DNA from: JABDJL01 sp963664065
Lineage (GTDB): Bacteria; Pseudomonadota; Gammaproteobacteria; Xanthomonadales; SZUA-36
DNA: 64,000 bases
Reading direction: 5' to 3'
Assembly: GCA_963664065.1 (NCBI GenBank)
Contig: OY760942.1
Span: 1,488,001 to 1,552,000 of the forward strand
The position numbers and the translations under genes are program-made. The notes below the pieces were generated by a model. That model was not told the origin of the DNA and did not search any database. It saw nothing but the letters and a program-made list of their open reading frames with translations. Within the stretch, counting starts at the first letter, position 1, and the number at the start of each line of letters is the position of its first letter. This document shows positions 8,000 to 17,137 of the stretch, piece by piece.

Positions 8000-9319
8000 A
8001 TGCCAAGGCTGTTCTGGAAACTGTTCTTTGCGCTGTGGCTTAGTATTATGGGCTTCGCAGTCATCATGGCCATGGTCAACAATCTCCTGGTTCAGTCCGA
8101 AGTTCCCCAGGAACCGGCAGTCCGATTTAACCGCGATATTCAACTGCTGGATGAAAGATTGTCTTCGGCGCTTCAGCAACATGGGCCGGAGGCTGCACGA
8201 AGAATTCTGCGCAACCTGCCCAGGCAAATCAGGACCCGCGTCTATCTATTTGATCAAAGTGGACATGAGTTGGCGGGCCGCGATGGCGTGGCCGAACGAC
8301 TCAGATCCAGGCAGATACAACTACACACCCGCGAATTGATCGACGCAGATAACAATGTATATCGTCTGGTAGTGCTTCGACGGACACCCCCGGGTGCTTT
8401 GTTGGAACCGGGCAGGCGAGGGATTGCCTGGCGCTTGCTTACTGCTTCCATTGTCAGCGCCCTGGTCAGTTTTGTTATTGCGCGTTACCTGACCCGGCCG
8501 ATGGTGAAACTGGGTTTGGCCAGCCGCCGGTTGGCCGATGGTGACCTTTTTACCCGAATCGGACCACCATTAACGGGCAGAAAAGATGAATTTGGTCACC
8601 TGGCGAATGATTTCGACGAGATGGCATCCCGGCTGCAGTAGTTGCAAAGGGAAAACCGCCGTCTTCTCCGGGATGTCAGCCATGAATTGCGCTCACCATT
8701 AGCGCGTCTTCGTGTCGCGCTGGAAATCGCACGCAACCGGGACTCCTCGGTGGTCAGCGGCGAACTGGACCGGATTGAACTGGAAAGTGAGCGCCTGGAA
8801 ACACTGGTGGACGAGGTTCTGGATCTATTGCGTGAGTCCTCCGAAGCCAGCCCGCTAAAGAAAGAGGAATTTGACCTGGTGGAATTGCTGACTGACCTGG
8901 AAGAAGCAGTCCGCTACGAGGTTCCTGAGCACCTGCCAGGCTTGCAATTCAAGGCCAGCGGTCCTATGACGGTAACAGCAGACCGGGAACTGTTGTGGCG
9001 TGCTTTTGAAAACCTGGTGCGCAATGCCCTGATTCATACCGATGATAATACTGGCGTTGAAGTAGAGGCTGTTTTGGCCAGGAAAGGTAAACAAATAGAC
9101 GTTTTTATCAGGGATTCCGGTTCCGGGGTGCCTCCGCAGCACCTCGATAAAATCTTCAGGCCTTTCTATCGTGTTCAGGAGGCAAGGGAACGGGACTCAG
9201 GTGGCCACGGTCTCGGCCTGGCTATTGCTGAGGCCGCTATCAAACGGCACGCGGGTACGATTACTGCCGAAAATCGCGAATCGGGGGGGCTGGAAATGCA
9301 CGTCAGCCTGCCAGTCTGA
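8000..9319 (+). pseudogene. cpxA: CpxA-like sensor histidine kinase split by an in-frame amber codon
   Basis: One frame of 439 codons encodes a CpxA-like kinase: TM1 at about residues 5-27, a periplasmic segment, TM2 near residue 150, HAMP to about 213, then HisKA with RDVSHELRSPLARL (His228) and an HATPase domain with N (FENLVRNALIHTDD), G1 (DSGSGVP) and G2 (GGHGLGLAIAE) boxes. Codon 214 (8639-8641) is TAG, exactly between HAMP and the H-box. The very next codon is TTG, which could allow re-initiation of a soluble kinase half, but without visible ribosome binding support. ATG 8000 with CTAGGA upstream is preferred to ATG 7931. A read-through, split-protein or sequencing-error explanation cannot be excluded. 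Confidence 0.85.
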
Positions 9320-9324
9320 GCGGA

Positions 9325-10266
9325 TCAGGCCCGTTCAGCTGGGAACGCGAGGACGTCTTCCAGGGAATTTACACCCAGTATCGCCATCAACAGTCGATCA
9401 ACGCCCAGCGCAACCCCGGCGCATTCCGGTATACCGGCATCCAGGGCTTCCAGAAATTCCTGGTCCAATGGAGCCCGATTGTCCCCGCAATTATCCCGGG
9501 CCTGTAGTTCGTATTCAAACCTTTGTCTCTGTTCAGCCCCGTCTGTCAGTTCCTGGTATCCGTTTGCCAGTTCCAGGGATCCCAGAAATAATTCAAAACG
9601 CTCGGCAACCGGTGGATCATCGGCCCGGATTTTGGCCAGTACCGCCTGCTGCACTGGAAAGTCAAATACGAAGGTAATGGTGTTTTCCGGCAGCCCGGGC
9701 TGCACGACGAGGCTGATCAGCAGGTCCAGCATTTCCTGCCGCTCCAGGTTTTGAAGTTTGATCCCTTTTGAGGAAATACAGTTGGCGATACGCTCATCCG
9801 CAGCTGTCATTGGGTCGATTCCGGTATAGGCGATAAGCAGGTCCCTATAGCTGACACGGGACTGCCTGAACATCCTCCCGGGGAAGCAATGACGTACCAG
9901 TTCTTCCACTTCGTTCATCAGTTGGTGGTAGGTCCAGTCAATCCGGTACCATTCCAGAATGGTGAATTCCCGGTTGTGGTGACGACCGGATTCGCCAGCG
10001 CGAAATACCCGGCCAAGTTCATAAATATCGCCACTGCCTGCAGCCAGCATCCGTTTCATCGCGTACTCGGGAGAAGTGCGCAGCCACAAAGGCTGTTCAT
10101 GCAGAGAAAATTGGCGGATGCCGGGATCACTGTTCCCGGCCACGGATATTAGGGGTGTTTCGACTTCCATGACCCCGCGCAACGCAAAGAATTTTCGAAC
10201 CCTTGCCAGTAGTTCGGCTCTGACAACAATAGCATCCAGACCGGCCGCCGGCCGCCATTCACTCAT
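9325..10266 (-). CDS. epmA: Elongation factor P--(R)-beta-lysine ligase EpmA (GenX/PoxA)
   Basis: A 313-residue class II lysyl-tRNA synthetase paralog without an anticodon-binding domain. It loads (R)-beta-lysine onto elongation factor P, helping translation of polyproline stretches. Motif 1 region MEVETPLISVAG, motif 2 FRAGESGRHHNREFTILEWYR and motif 3 GVALGVDRLLMAI are all recognisable. Length matches E. coli EpmA closely. It lies downstream of ppk on the same strand (43-base gap) and converges with the kinase gene with only 5 bases between stops. Confidence 0.95.
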   Translation of the reverse strand: MSEWRPAAGLDAIVVRAELLARVRKFFALRGVMEVETPLISVAGNSDPGIRQFSLHEQPLWLRTSPEYAMKRMLAAGSGDIYELGRVFRAGESGRHHNREFTILEWYRIDWTYHQLMNEVEELVRHCFPGRMFRQSRVSYRDLLIAYTGIDPMTAADERIANCISSKGIKLQNLERQEMLDLLISLVVQPGLPENTITFVFDFPVQQAVLAKIRADDPPVAERFELFLGSLELANGYQELTDGAEQRQRFEYELQARDNCGDNRAPLDQEFLEALDAGIPECAGVALGVDRLLMAILGVNSLEDVLAFPAERA

Positions 10267-10309
10267 GTTTGAAAATTCTTATTCAAAATTGCAAACAGAA
10301 TGAGTTTCC

Positions 10310-12442
10310 TCAGCGGCTGAGTTTTTTCATCAGGCGTTTTTGCGGGTGGCGAATTTTCTTTTTGCCGGTTTCCATGGTACTGAGATATTGACCGTCTGCC
10401 TGCATATCCCAGGCCTCCATGCCTTCCTGCCAGGGAAGGGACAGGGTCTCCTCGTGGATACGGCTTCTGAGTGTTGCATTCAGGATGGGGAAAGCGACTT
10501 CAACGCGTTGATGCAGGTTGCGCTCCATCCAGTCAGCGCTGGAACACCACAACTCGCCTTTCCCGTCATTCTCAAACCAGAATACCCTTGAGTGCTCCAG
10601 GAATCTGCCCAGCACAGACCGGACACTGATGTTTTCAGATACCCCGGGTATGCCGGGTCGCAGGCAGCAGATACCGCGAATGAGCAAGCGAATTTCAACG
10701 CCTGCCTTCGAGGCGTTATACAGCGCGCGTATGATTTTTGGATCGGTGAGAGAGTTCATTTTGGCCTCAATACCTGCCGGCCTCCCTTTGCGTGCATTTT
10801 CGCCTTCGCGCTTGATTTTTCTGAGCAATTGCTTGTTCAGTGTAAAAGGAGAGTGCAGCAGGTGAGTCATTTGGAGCACTCGCCCGAGGCCGGAAAGCTC
10901 CTGGAAAACGCGGTGTACATCTTCGCCAATTTCCGAATTACAGGTAATCAGTCCGAGGTCTGTATACCTTGTGGCCGTGCCGGAGTGGTAGTTGCCGGTG
11001 CCAAGGTGTACATAGCGCCTGATTATCTTTCTTTCGCGCCTGACGATCATCAGCAACTTGGCGTGCGCCTTGTAACCGACGACACCATAAACTACCTGTA
11101 CACCGGCTTTCTGAAGCCGGGCGGCAAGGCTGATATTGGCTTCTTCCTCAAACCGGGCGCGTACTTCGATTACAGCGGTAACATCTTTGCCGGCGCGTGC
11201 AGCCTCTACCAGCAATTGAACAATTTGTGAATTGATACCGGTTCGGTACAGGGTCTGCTTAACCGCAAGTACATCAGGGTCCTGGCTCGCCTGGCGCAGG
11301 AGTTCCAATACCGGCGTGAAAGCCTGGTATGGATGATGCAGAACAATATCCTGCCGGCGGATGACAGAGAACAAATCCGGATTACCATGCAATGCGCGGG
11401 GAATCCATGGCCGTAGTACCGGGTACTTGAGGTCAGGGCGGTCAATCTGGTCTATCGCTTCTGTCAACCGGTGCAGGTTGACAGGACCGTCTGACTGGTA
11501 AACATCAGCAGGGCTTAATTCGAATTTCAAGGTGAGGTACTTCTCTACTGACGCCGGGCATCCTGCATGTGTTTCCAGCCGCACGGCAGCCGCGTAGCCA
11601 CGCTCAATCAACTCGTTCTGCAGCGCGTTGGCGAGGTCTTCAATTTCCTCTTCGTCAACCAGTAACTCCGAGTTCCGTGTAACCCTGAACTGGTGTGAAC
11701 CGACCACCTCCATTCCCGGGAATAATTCGACCATGAAATATTGCAACACGGAGGACAGGAATACGAAGTCATCCGGCCCGTGGGTATAGGTCCGGGGGAT
11801 CCGGATCAAACGGGGCAGGGAACGGGGAGCTCTGACCAGGGCCATGGAACCCTCACGACCAAAGGCGTCTTTGCCTTTAAGTTCCACCGCAAAATTCAGG
11901 CTCTTGGTCAGAATCCTGGGGAAAGGATGAGCCGGGTCCAGCCCCAGGGGACTCAGTACCGGTAACAACTCGCGCAGAAAATAGCTGTGCAGCCAGCGCA
12001 CCTGGCGTTCAGTCCAACTCCCGGATTCAAGAAAACGGATACCTTCGGATTCCAGTTCCGGCTTCAAAGTCTTATTAAAAACACGGTACTGCCCTTCAAT
12101 CAATTTGAGCGTAGACTCGCGAATATTTTTCAGGGTATTGCGGGGAGTAATGCCGTCAGGGCCGGGCTTTGCGGCTCCGTGAAGAATCCGCTGCTTCAGG
12201 GAAGCCACTCTCACCTCGAAAAATTCGTCGAGTAACTGGCGGGAGATGCAAAGGAATCTCAGGCGCTCCAACAGCTTGAGGTTCGGATGCGTCGCATGCC
12301 AAAGCACGCGTTCATTGAATTCCAGCAAGCTGAGTTCACGGTTTACGTACAGTCGCCGGTCACGCAGGCTCTTCGGTGGCCTGGTTTCCAGGTCCCGAAG
12401 ATGGTTCTCGCTCACCGCTAATTGGACGACTGTAGATTCCAT
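10310..12442 (-). CDS. ppk1: Polyphosphate kinase 1
   Basis: A 710-residue enzyme that reversibly polymerises ATP gamma-phosphate into polyphosphate at the inner membrane. The N-terminal domain starts LYVNRELSLLEFNERVLWHA, the PPK1 hallmark. The catalytic phospholipase D-like domains contain YKAHAKLLMIVRRE, RYVHLGTGNYH and the later EHSRVFWFEN, which carry the histidines used in autophosphorylation and catalysis. Length fits the family. With pit-DUF47 nearby it forms a loose phosphate-handling cluster, though genes in between are unrelated. No Pho box was seen. Confidence 0.96.
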   Translation of the reverse strand: MESTVVQLAVSENHLRDLETRPPKSLRDRRLYVNRELSLLEFNERVLWHATHPNLKLLERLRFLCISRQLLDEFFEVRVASLKQRILHGAAKPGPDGITPRNTLKNIRESTLKLIEGQYRVFNKTLKPELESEGIRFLESGSWTERQVRWLHSYFLRELLPVLSPLGLDPAHPFPRILTKSLNFAVELKGKDAFGREGSMALVRAPRSLPRLIRIPRTYTHGPDDFVFLSSVLQYFMVELFPGMEVVGSHQFRVTRNSELLVDEEEIEDLANALQNELIERGYAAAVRLETHAGCPASVEKYLTLKFELSPADVYQSDGPVNLHRLTEAIDQIDRPDLKYPVLRPWIPRALHGNPDLFSVIRRQDIVLHHPYQAFTPVLELLRQASQDPDVLAVKQTLYRTGINSQIVQLLVEAARAGKDVTAVIEVRARFEEEANISLAARLQKAGVQVVYGVVGYKAHAKLLMIVRRERKIIRRYVHLGTGNYHSGTATRYTDLGLITCNSEIGEDVHRVFQELSGLGRVLQMTHLLHSPFTLNKQLLRKIKREGENARKGRPAGIEAKMNSLTDPKIIRALYNASKAGVEIRLLIRGICCLRPGIPGVSENISVRSVLGRFLEHSRVFWFENDGKGELWCSSADWMERNLHQRVEVAFPILNATLRSRIHEETLSLPWQEGMEAWDMQADGQYLSTMETGKKKIRHPQKRLMKKLSR

Positions 12443-12564
12443 GTGCGTTCTTTGCTGAATTACTCCTATTTAGAGTATACGTGTACAAGGTTTTGATTGT
12501 CCCTGTTAAAAGACATTTGGAAATGAGAAAAGTTGGCTCAAATCGGGGACTTGGAAAATTAAAC

Positions 12565-12581
12565 GGGCCGCATGGCGGCCC
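12565..12581 (-). terminator. GC-rich hairpin downstream of the porin gene
   Basis: GGGCCGC and GCGGCCC pair around a 3-base loop. On the minus strand the stem is followed by GTTTAATTTT, a modest U-tract. It lies 33 bases beyond the porin stop at 12615, so it probably terminates that transcript. Confidence 0.6.
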
Positions 12582-12614
12582 TTTGAATCGACATGATCCG
12601 GCATTCCGGCGCAA

Positions 12615-13873
12615 TCAGTACTTAAGCTCGGGGTCCAATTGCAGGTGGTCGTAGTCCCGCTCGCTTCCCAGATCGCCATTTCCTTTGCTCACAAGGTAGG
12701 TGACGCTGGCCTTGATGTTCTTGGCGACTGCGAACCCGCCTTTCAGGATATGACCGCGTCCACCTGTTCCACCGCCAGAGAAGTCGGAGTCGGTCAGCAG
12801 GCCAAATGCCGCGTCGGCTTCAATGTCCTGGTAAACGTAAGCGAATTCCCAATTGGCTTCAGGCTTGGCATTGCCGTACTTGAAACCCACCGCGTAAGCG
12901 GTATCGAAGTCACGTGCATCCTGGTTTTGCACATAATCGAAAAAGACATTGGCAGGTTTGTCGCCAATATTAAAATAAAGGTCGGCGAACAATTCCAATT
13001 CTTCGTAATCATAAAGATAGGTGTTGGTCAGCGGGTCAAAACTATTGCCAAAGAAGTCATCGTCATCGCTGAAGAATGACCCTTTCCCTTTCGTCCCCAA
13101 TTGGCTGTAGCCAATGCCTGCAGTCAGCTTCACGTTGTTACCAAGGGTTTTCCTGAAACCGGCCTGTACAGCATAGGAAAACTCCGTCTCTTTCCTGCTG
13201 TCACTTTCCAGCCAGGTTCCCATTGCGTTGACAAAGTGGTCACCATTGTCCCAGCTCAGCCCCACGCCTTCGGGATTCCAGTCATCATCCCAAAGCAAAC
13301 CATGTTTACCCGGTTTGAACAGGACGTTTCTGAACTTCCCTCCATAGAAAATCGTGTTGTTCGTACCGGCCCATTTTACATAGGCCAGGTCCAGGTTGAT
13401 GTCCTTGGAAGAACCGCCGTCGCCGAGCGTCTGGTTGCTTGAAACGGGATCGTCACTGCCACTGGCAAAACCAAGGCCGACTTCCGCATTTTCCGAAACA
13501 TTGGCAATGATAGCGGCGCGTGCACGAATCCGGCTTCGGTTACGGTCAGCACTGCCTTCCTCGTCAATTTTTTCATATCGTTGGCGGAAATCACCCATAA
13601 TTGAAATCCTGTCTGCCCAGGAGGATGCGGAGTTGTACTCGCTTACCCCCCCCCTTCCGCAGAGGTCTGCTCGTTGTCTGACTGCTAACGGGAGTTTTCC
13701 TGCTTCAGCTCCGAATTGGATGCTTCAAGCGCATCCAGCCTTTGGCTGAGAGCCTTGAGTTGTGCTCTCATCAAGCTGTTTTCATCCTCTTTGCCTGATG
13801 CCAATGCTGGAACTGGACCGGCGGTCGTTGCAATGATGAGAGATGTGGCCAAAATGAATTTTCCGGGACTCAT
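12615..13873 (-). pseudogene. Outer-membrane porin gene with an amber codon and a G9-tract frameshift
   Basis: The 5' part encodes a signal peptide (MSPGKFILATSLIIATTAGP) and a short coiled coil (LKALSQRLDALEASNSELKQ) before TAG at 13685-13687. The same frame would continue QSDNEQTSAEGGG and then hits TAA just after a run of nine G (C9 on the plus strand, 13646-13654). The barrel resumes in another frame with SEYNSASSWADRI then MGDFRQRYEKIDEEG and runs about 330 residues to a terminal DPELKY. One extra base in the tract would restore frame over 420 codons. The barrel has alternating strands and resembles 'putative porin' families with an N-terminal coiled coil. Substrate specificity is unknown. 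Confidence 0.75.
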
Positions 13874-14004
13874 TGGGTGGATTCCTTATAAACAAATGAT
13901 GCATGCAGGTGGATTTCCCCAGCATTATAATGGTTGCCAAGCGTAGTTTTTTGACAATAAGGAATTTTCAGACCGTGCCGCGAGGGCGTCACGCTTGCCA
14001 GGAA

Positions 14005-15498
14005 TCAGCTGCTACGATCCTCGTCTCGAATTTCAACCATCTGGATACGCAATTCCATCAGGCGGGCGCTGATCCGTGCCCGTTGGTAGTAATCGAGCTC
14101 CTGGTCTTTTGACAGCATTTCGAGCTGCTCTATGGCCTCAGGCAATCCGCCGCGCTGATAATAGGACTCGGCAATCGCCTCGCTGGCCCGCACCCGGTCG
14201 CCCGCGATATTGGCTGATTTTGCATACAGGGCAAATAACTCGGGGTCTTCTTCACGGAAAAGAATCTGTTGGCGCAGAATGATGCTGGCGGTTTCAGCAC
14301 GTTGAGGATCTTCCTGGGCCAGTAATGCTTCGCTGTATTGCATGGCAATCGCGTGATTTCCCGGAAAACTGTGGTAGAGGCTTCCCATGCGCTCAAGGGC
14401 CAGGCCGTATTCTTTTCTTTCCAGATCCAGGTCAGCCAGTTGCAATTGATAGCTCAGACGGCTGGGGTCCTTGCTTAGCAAATCCACCAGTATTTCGTAT
14501 GCTGGCTCGTAGTCGCTGCGTCTTTGCAGCGATATCGCCAGTCCGTAATTCAATGCCTGATGACGATTTCCCGTGAATCCTTTTTGTAACTGATCCTGGA
14601 AGTAAGTAATTGTTTCCGCTGGTTTATCATCCAGCATTGCGCGAACCCTGGCCTGCATCAGATAAAAATCCAGGCCGTCGAGTTTTTTCACCGGTGGCAT
14701 ATTCTGAGCACGGTTTTCAGCTTCGGCAATTCGATTGACAGTCACCGGGTGGGTTCTCAGGAATTCCGGTGGTCCTTCACCATTTGGTCTGGTTAAGCGG
14801 TTGAGTTTTGAAAAGAAACTGGACATGCCATGAGGATCGAAGCCAGCCCTGAAGAGGGTGGTGATTCCAATCCGGTCTGCCTCGTATTCGTTGGCGCGCG
14901 TAAAGTTTATTTGCATTTGCTGCGAAAGTGCTGTGCCGCCCATCAGTGCGCCGGTTACGGCATCGCCTCCGCCACCTGCAGCGAGAATCAGGCCGAGCAT
15001 GGCGAGCGCAATGGGAATCGACATCCGTTGCGAACTTTCAAAGGCACGATACAGATGTAATTGCGTGATATGCGCAACCTCGTGAGCAAGTACGCCGGCC
15101 ACCTCGTGTTCGTTTTCGGCAGCCATGATCAATCCTGAGTGCAATGCGATTACACCGCCGGGCGCAGCAAAGGCGTTGATCCGGGGCTCGTCCAACACCA
15201 CGAAATGAAATGGCTTCTCTGGCCTGTCGCTTTGAGCGACCAGCTGGAATCCCATATTTTGGAAATAGGCACTGATTTGCGGGTCATCGACCAGCACTTC
15301 GTAGGCGCGCATCTGTCGAATGAGCACTCTGCCGTATTCTTCTTCTTCCTTTTCCGAAAGAATATTGCTGGCAGAATTGCCCATGTCCGGCAGGGGAATG
15401 CGGTCGTCCTGCGCGATGCTGGCGAGACTGAACAACAGGACCAGAACCGTCAACAGGAGGCGCTGCCATCTGATTATGTGTTGCTTGACCCTCAACAT
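14005..15498 (-). CDS. bepA: BepA-like periplasmic metalloprotease/chaperone with TPRs (M48 family)
   Basis: A 497-residue protein with a signal peptide (RLLLTVLVLLFSLASIAQ), an M48 zinc protease domain and C-terminal TPR repeats. The active site HEXXH reads VLAHEVAHITQLH, with a third zinc-ligand region EYEADRIG downstream. The TPR half (residues about 300-490) includes repeats such as GLAISLQRRSDYEPAYEILV. In E. coli BepA acts at the BAM complex, promoting LptD assembly or degrading stalled barrels. Length and domain order match. It is divergent from the tus operon. Confidence 0.93.
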   Translation of the reverse strand: MLRVKQHIIRWQRLLLTVLVLLFSLASIAQDDRIPLPDMGNSASNILSEKEEEEYGRVLIRQMRAYEVLVDDPQISAYFQNMGFQLVAQSDRPEKPFHFVVLDEPRINAFAAPGGVIALHSGLIMAAENEHEVAGVLAHEVAHITQLHLYRAFESSQRMSIPIALAMLGLILAAGGGGDAVTGALMGGTALSQQMQINFTRANEYEADRIGITTLFRAGFDPHGMSSFFSKLNRLTRPNGEGPPEFLRTHPVTVNRIAEAENRAQNMPPVKKLDGLDFYLMQARVRAMLDDKPAETITYFQDQLQKGFTGNRHQALNYGLAISLQRRSDYEPAYEILVDLLSKDPSRLSYQLQLADLDLERKEYGLALERMGSLYHSFPGNHAIAMQYSEALLAQEDPQRAETASIILRQQILFREEDPELFALYAKSANIAGDRVRASEAIAESYYQRGGLPEAIEQLEMLSKDQELDYYQRARISARLMELRIQMVEIRDEDRSS

Positions 15499-15642
15499 GC
15501 TTTCCTTAAAACTTCCTGGACTCAGGCTGAGACAATATAATTCATAGCTGGTTCTTGCATATTGCCGTTATTCTAACGGATGCAGTCGGTTTGCTCAGGC
15601 TAAAGTAATGAGATGGCTTCGAATATTTCAGAGGTTACCCAA

Positions 15643-16002
15643 ATGAAAATCCTGGTTATTGTCAATGAAAGCCCTTGGGGCTCTTCACTAGTCACCACCG
15701 CTTTGCGATTTGTGCAGTCGGCAAATCAGTCGGGCCACAAGGTGCCTGCAGTATTTTTTCAAAATGACGGGATTTACAACGCATTCGACGGGCGAGTGTC
15801 TGATGACGGTATGGTTTCCCCTTCGCGTGCCTGGCAGGAAATAGGCCGGGAACATCATACTCGGTTGCTGCTGTGCTCAGCGGCGTTCGCACGGCGTTTC
15901 ATGACAGAATCAATTGGCAAGCTGCCAGAGGAATTTCGAGAAGCCGGGCTGCCACAAATGTGGGATATCGCCCGGCGATGCGACCGCGTGGTGTCTTTTT
16001 GA
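15643..16002 (+). CDS. tusD: Sulfurtransferase TusD (DsrE family)
   Basis: First gene of a tusDCBE sulfur-relay operon that passes persulfide sulfur from TusA toward MnmA for 2-thiouridine in tRNA. The 119-residue protein begins MKILVIVNESPWGSS and retains the catalytic cysteine in RLLLCSAAFARR. ATG 15643 is preferred over ATG 15613 because it matches the family start. Its TGA overlaps the tusC ATG by one base. Confidence 0.9.
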   Translation: MKILVIVNESPWGSSLVTTALRFVQSANQSGHKVPAVFFQNDGIYNAFDGRVSDDGMVSPSRAWQEIGREHHTRLLLCSAAFARRFMTESIGKLPEEFREAGLPQMWDIARRCDRVVSF

Positions 16003-16370
16003 TGAAGGTCGCGGATATCAGAATTGGGCTGATCATTCGCAGCGGGCCATTCCAGGGCCGTTCAGCCAGGGACCAGTTGGATGTTGCACTGGCCGCGGCA
16101 AGCCTGGGCTTTGAACTTGAATTGTTTTTTACCGATGAAGGCATTCTGCAACTGCTGGCAGATCGGGATGCGCAAGCGGGTGGATTACCCGGAGGCCACA
16201 AAGGATGGAAGGCGCTGCCCGGGCTTACTTCGGTTACAGCCTGGGCTGCTGAGCGGGTATTGTCATCTCATGTGGACGCCAGCACAAAGTTCATGCTCGA
16301 AGTGAAGCCGGCATCCCAATCCCAGATGGCTTGCCGCCTGGCTGACTGTGAACATTGCCTGGTCGTCTGA
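16002..16370 (+). CDS. tusC: Sulfur relay protein TusC (DsrF family)
   Basis: A 122-residue DsrE-fold subunit that forms the TusBCD hexamer and has a structural role. It starts MKVADIRIGLIIRSGPFQG, typical of TusC/DsrF, and contains ALAAASLGFELELFFTDEGI. The start is fixed by the one-base overlap with tusD. tusB begins 2 bases after its stop. The protein is divergent toward its C-terminus (MACRLADCEHCLVV), but no lesion is evident. Confidence 0.85.
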   Translation: MKVADIRIGLIIRSGPFQGRSARDQLDVALAAASLGFELELFFTDEGILQLLADRDAQAGGLPGGHKGWKALPGLTSVTAWAAERVLSSHVDASTKFMLEVKPASQSQMACRLADCEHCLVV

Positions 16371-16372
16371 GC

Positions 16373-16678
16373 ATGAAAGGCATATTGCACCAGTTATTAT
16401 CAGCTGACCCGCGAGCGGTAAAGGATTGCCTTTCCTTCGTCAAGCCTGGCGATGAGCTTTTGTTAATCAATGCGGGGGTGCATTTGCTAAACGGCCCGAA
16501 TTCGATTCTGGCCGCACATGAACAGCCTGGATGTGAATTCAGGGTATTCGCGCTGGAGACGGATGTTAAAGCCCGGGGGCTCCAGTCCCGGGCCGAACAA
16601 CGTGCACTCCGCCTGTTGGATGACCAACAATGGCTGGAACATGTTTGTGGCTGTCAGCAGGTATTGAGCTGGAGGTGA
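16373..16678 (+). CDS. tusB: Sulfur relay protein TusB (DsrH family)
   Basis: A 101-residue third subunit of TusBCD, starting MKGILHQLLSADPRAVKDCL. Family markers are the early HQLL and the ELLLINAGVHLL strand; the protein ends CGCQQVLSWR, close to the usual TusB ending. The ATG follows the tusC stop by 2 bases. Its stop (16676-16678) overlaps the GTG proposed for tusE, so the four genes form a tightly packed unit. Confidence 0.82.
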   Translation: MKGILHQLLSADPRAVKDCLSFVKPGDELLLINAGVHLLNGPNSILAAHEQPGCEFRVFALETDVKARGLQSRAEQRALRLLDDQQWLEHVCGCQQVLSWR

Positions 16679-17016
16679 GCAACTGGCTACAAATGGGCGA
16701 CGGCAGAAAGCTTGCCCTGGATGAGCACGGCCACCTGGAGAATGGCGAAGACTGGTCGGAGGCGGTGGCTGATAGATTCGCCGGGCAGGATGGTATCAGT
16801 CTTGGCGATGTACATTGGCTGGTCCTGGAGATACTACGCAGCTACTACCAAGACTATGGAATTGAGCCGCCCATGAGAGCGCTGGTCAATGAGATGAAAG
16901 CCCGCGGCGCTGAAGATTGCGCTACAAGCCTGGAGCTTTATCGCCTTTTTCCGGATGGCCCTGTCCGACAGGGAAGTCGTTACGCCGGACTTCCTATACC
17001 GGTCAGTTGTATCTGA
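16675..17016 (+). CDS. tusE: TusE / DsrC-family sulfur acceptor
   Basis: A 113-residue DsrC-fold protein that takes persulfide from TusD and hands it to MnmA. It has the family core NGEDWSEAVADRF, a late GDVHWLVLEILRSYYQDYGI helix and ends LPIPVSCI with the essential penultimate cysteine. The second cysteine of true DsrC (about ten residues earlier) is serine here (RQGSRYAGLP), which fits TusE rather than sulfite-reductase-linked DsrC. The start is taken as GTG 16675, overlapping the tusB stop (GTGA) and preceded by GGAG-like sequence; ATG 16693 is an alternative. Confidence 0.85.
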   Translation: MSNWLQMGDGRKLALDEHGHLENGEDWSEAVADRFAGQDGISLGDVHWLVLEILRSYYQDYGIEPPMRALVNEMKARGAEDCATSLELYRLFPDGPVRQGSRYAGLPIPVSCI

Positions 17017-17057
17017 ATCCATGTTGAATTGATGGTCTAATTCACAATTTTTTTGCT

Positions 17058-17091
17058 TGAAAGCGCTTTCACCTGGACAAAGAATTATAAT
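17058..17091 (+). promoter_or_regulatory. Perfect 14-bp palindrome plus -10 element upstream of isocitrate dehydrogenase
   Basis: TGAAAGCGCTTTCA (17058-17071) is a perfect palindrome with the central CG and overall form of LacI-family operators. A TATAAT hexamer follows at 17086-17091, 14 bases after the palindrome, so the palindrome overlaps the expected -35 position. No good -35 hexamer is visible. The simplest reading is an operator that blocks RNA polymerase, about 67 bases upstream of the start codon. The regulator is not in this window. Confidence 0.6.
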
Positions 17092-17137
17092 GGCCGGCCA
17101 GGCCCCGCTTTGGGGTGTGAACTGCAACGGTGATTCG

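Noticed and set aside
15643..17016. Dissimilatory sulfur oxidation (Dsr) cluster
   Set aside because: The DsrE/F/H/C-like genes lack the second DsrC cysteine and any dsrAB neighbours; they fit tusDCBE tRNA thiolation.
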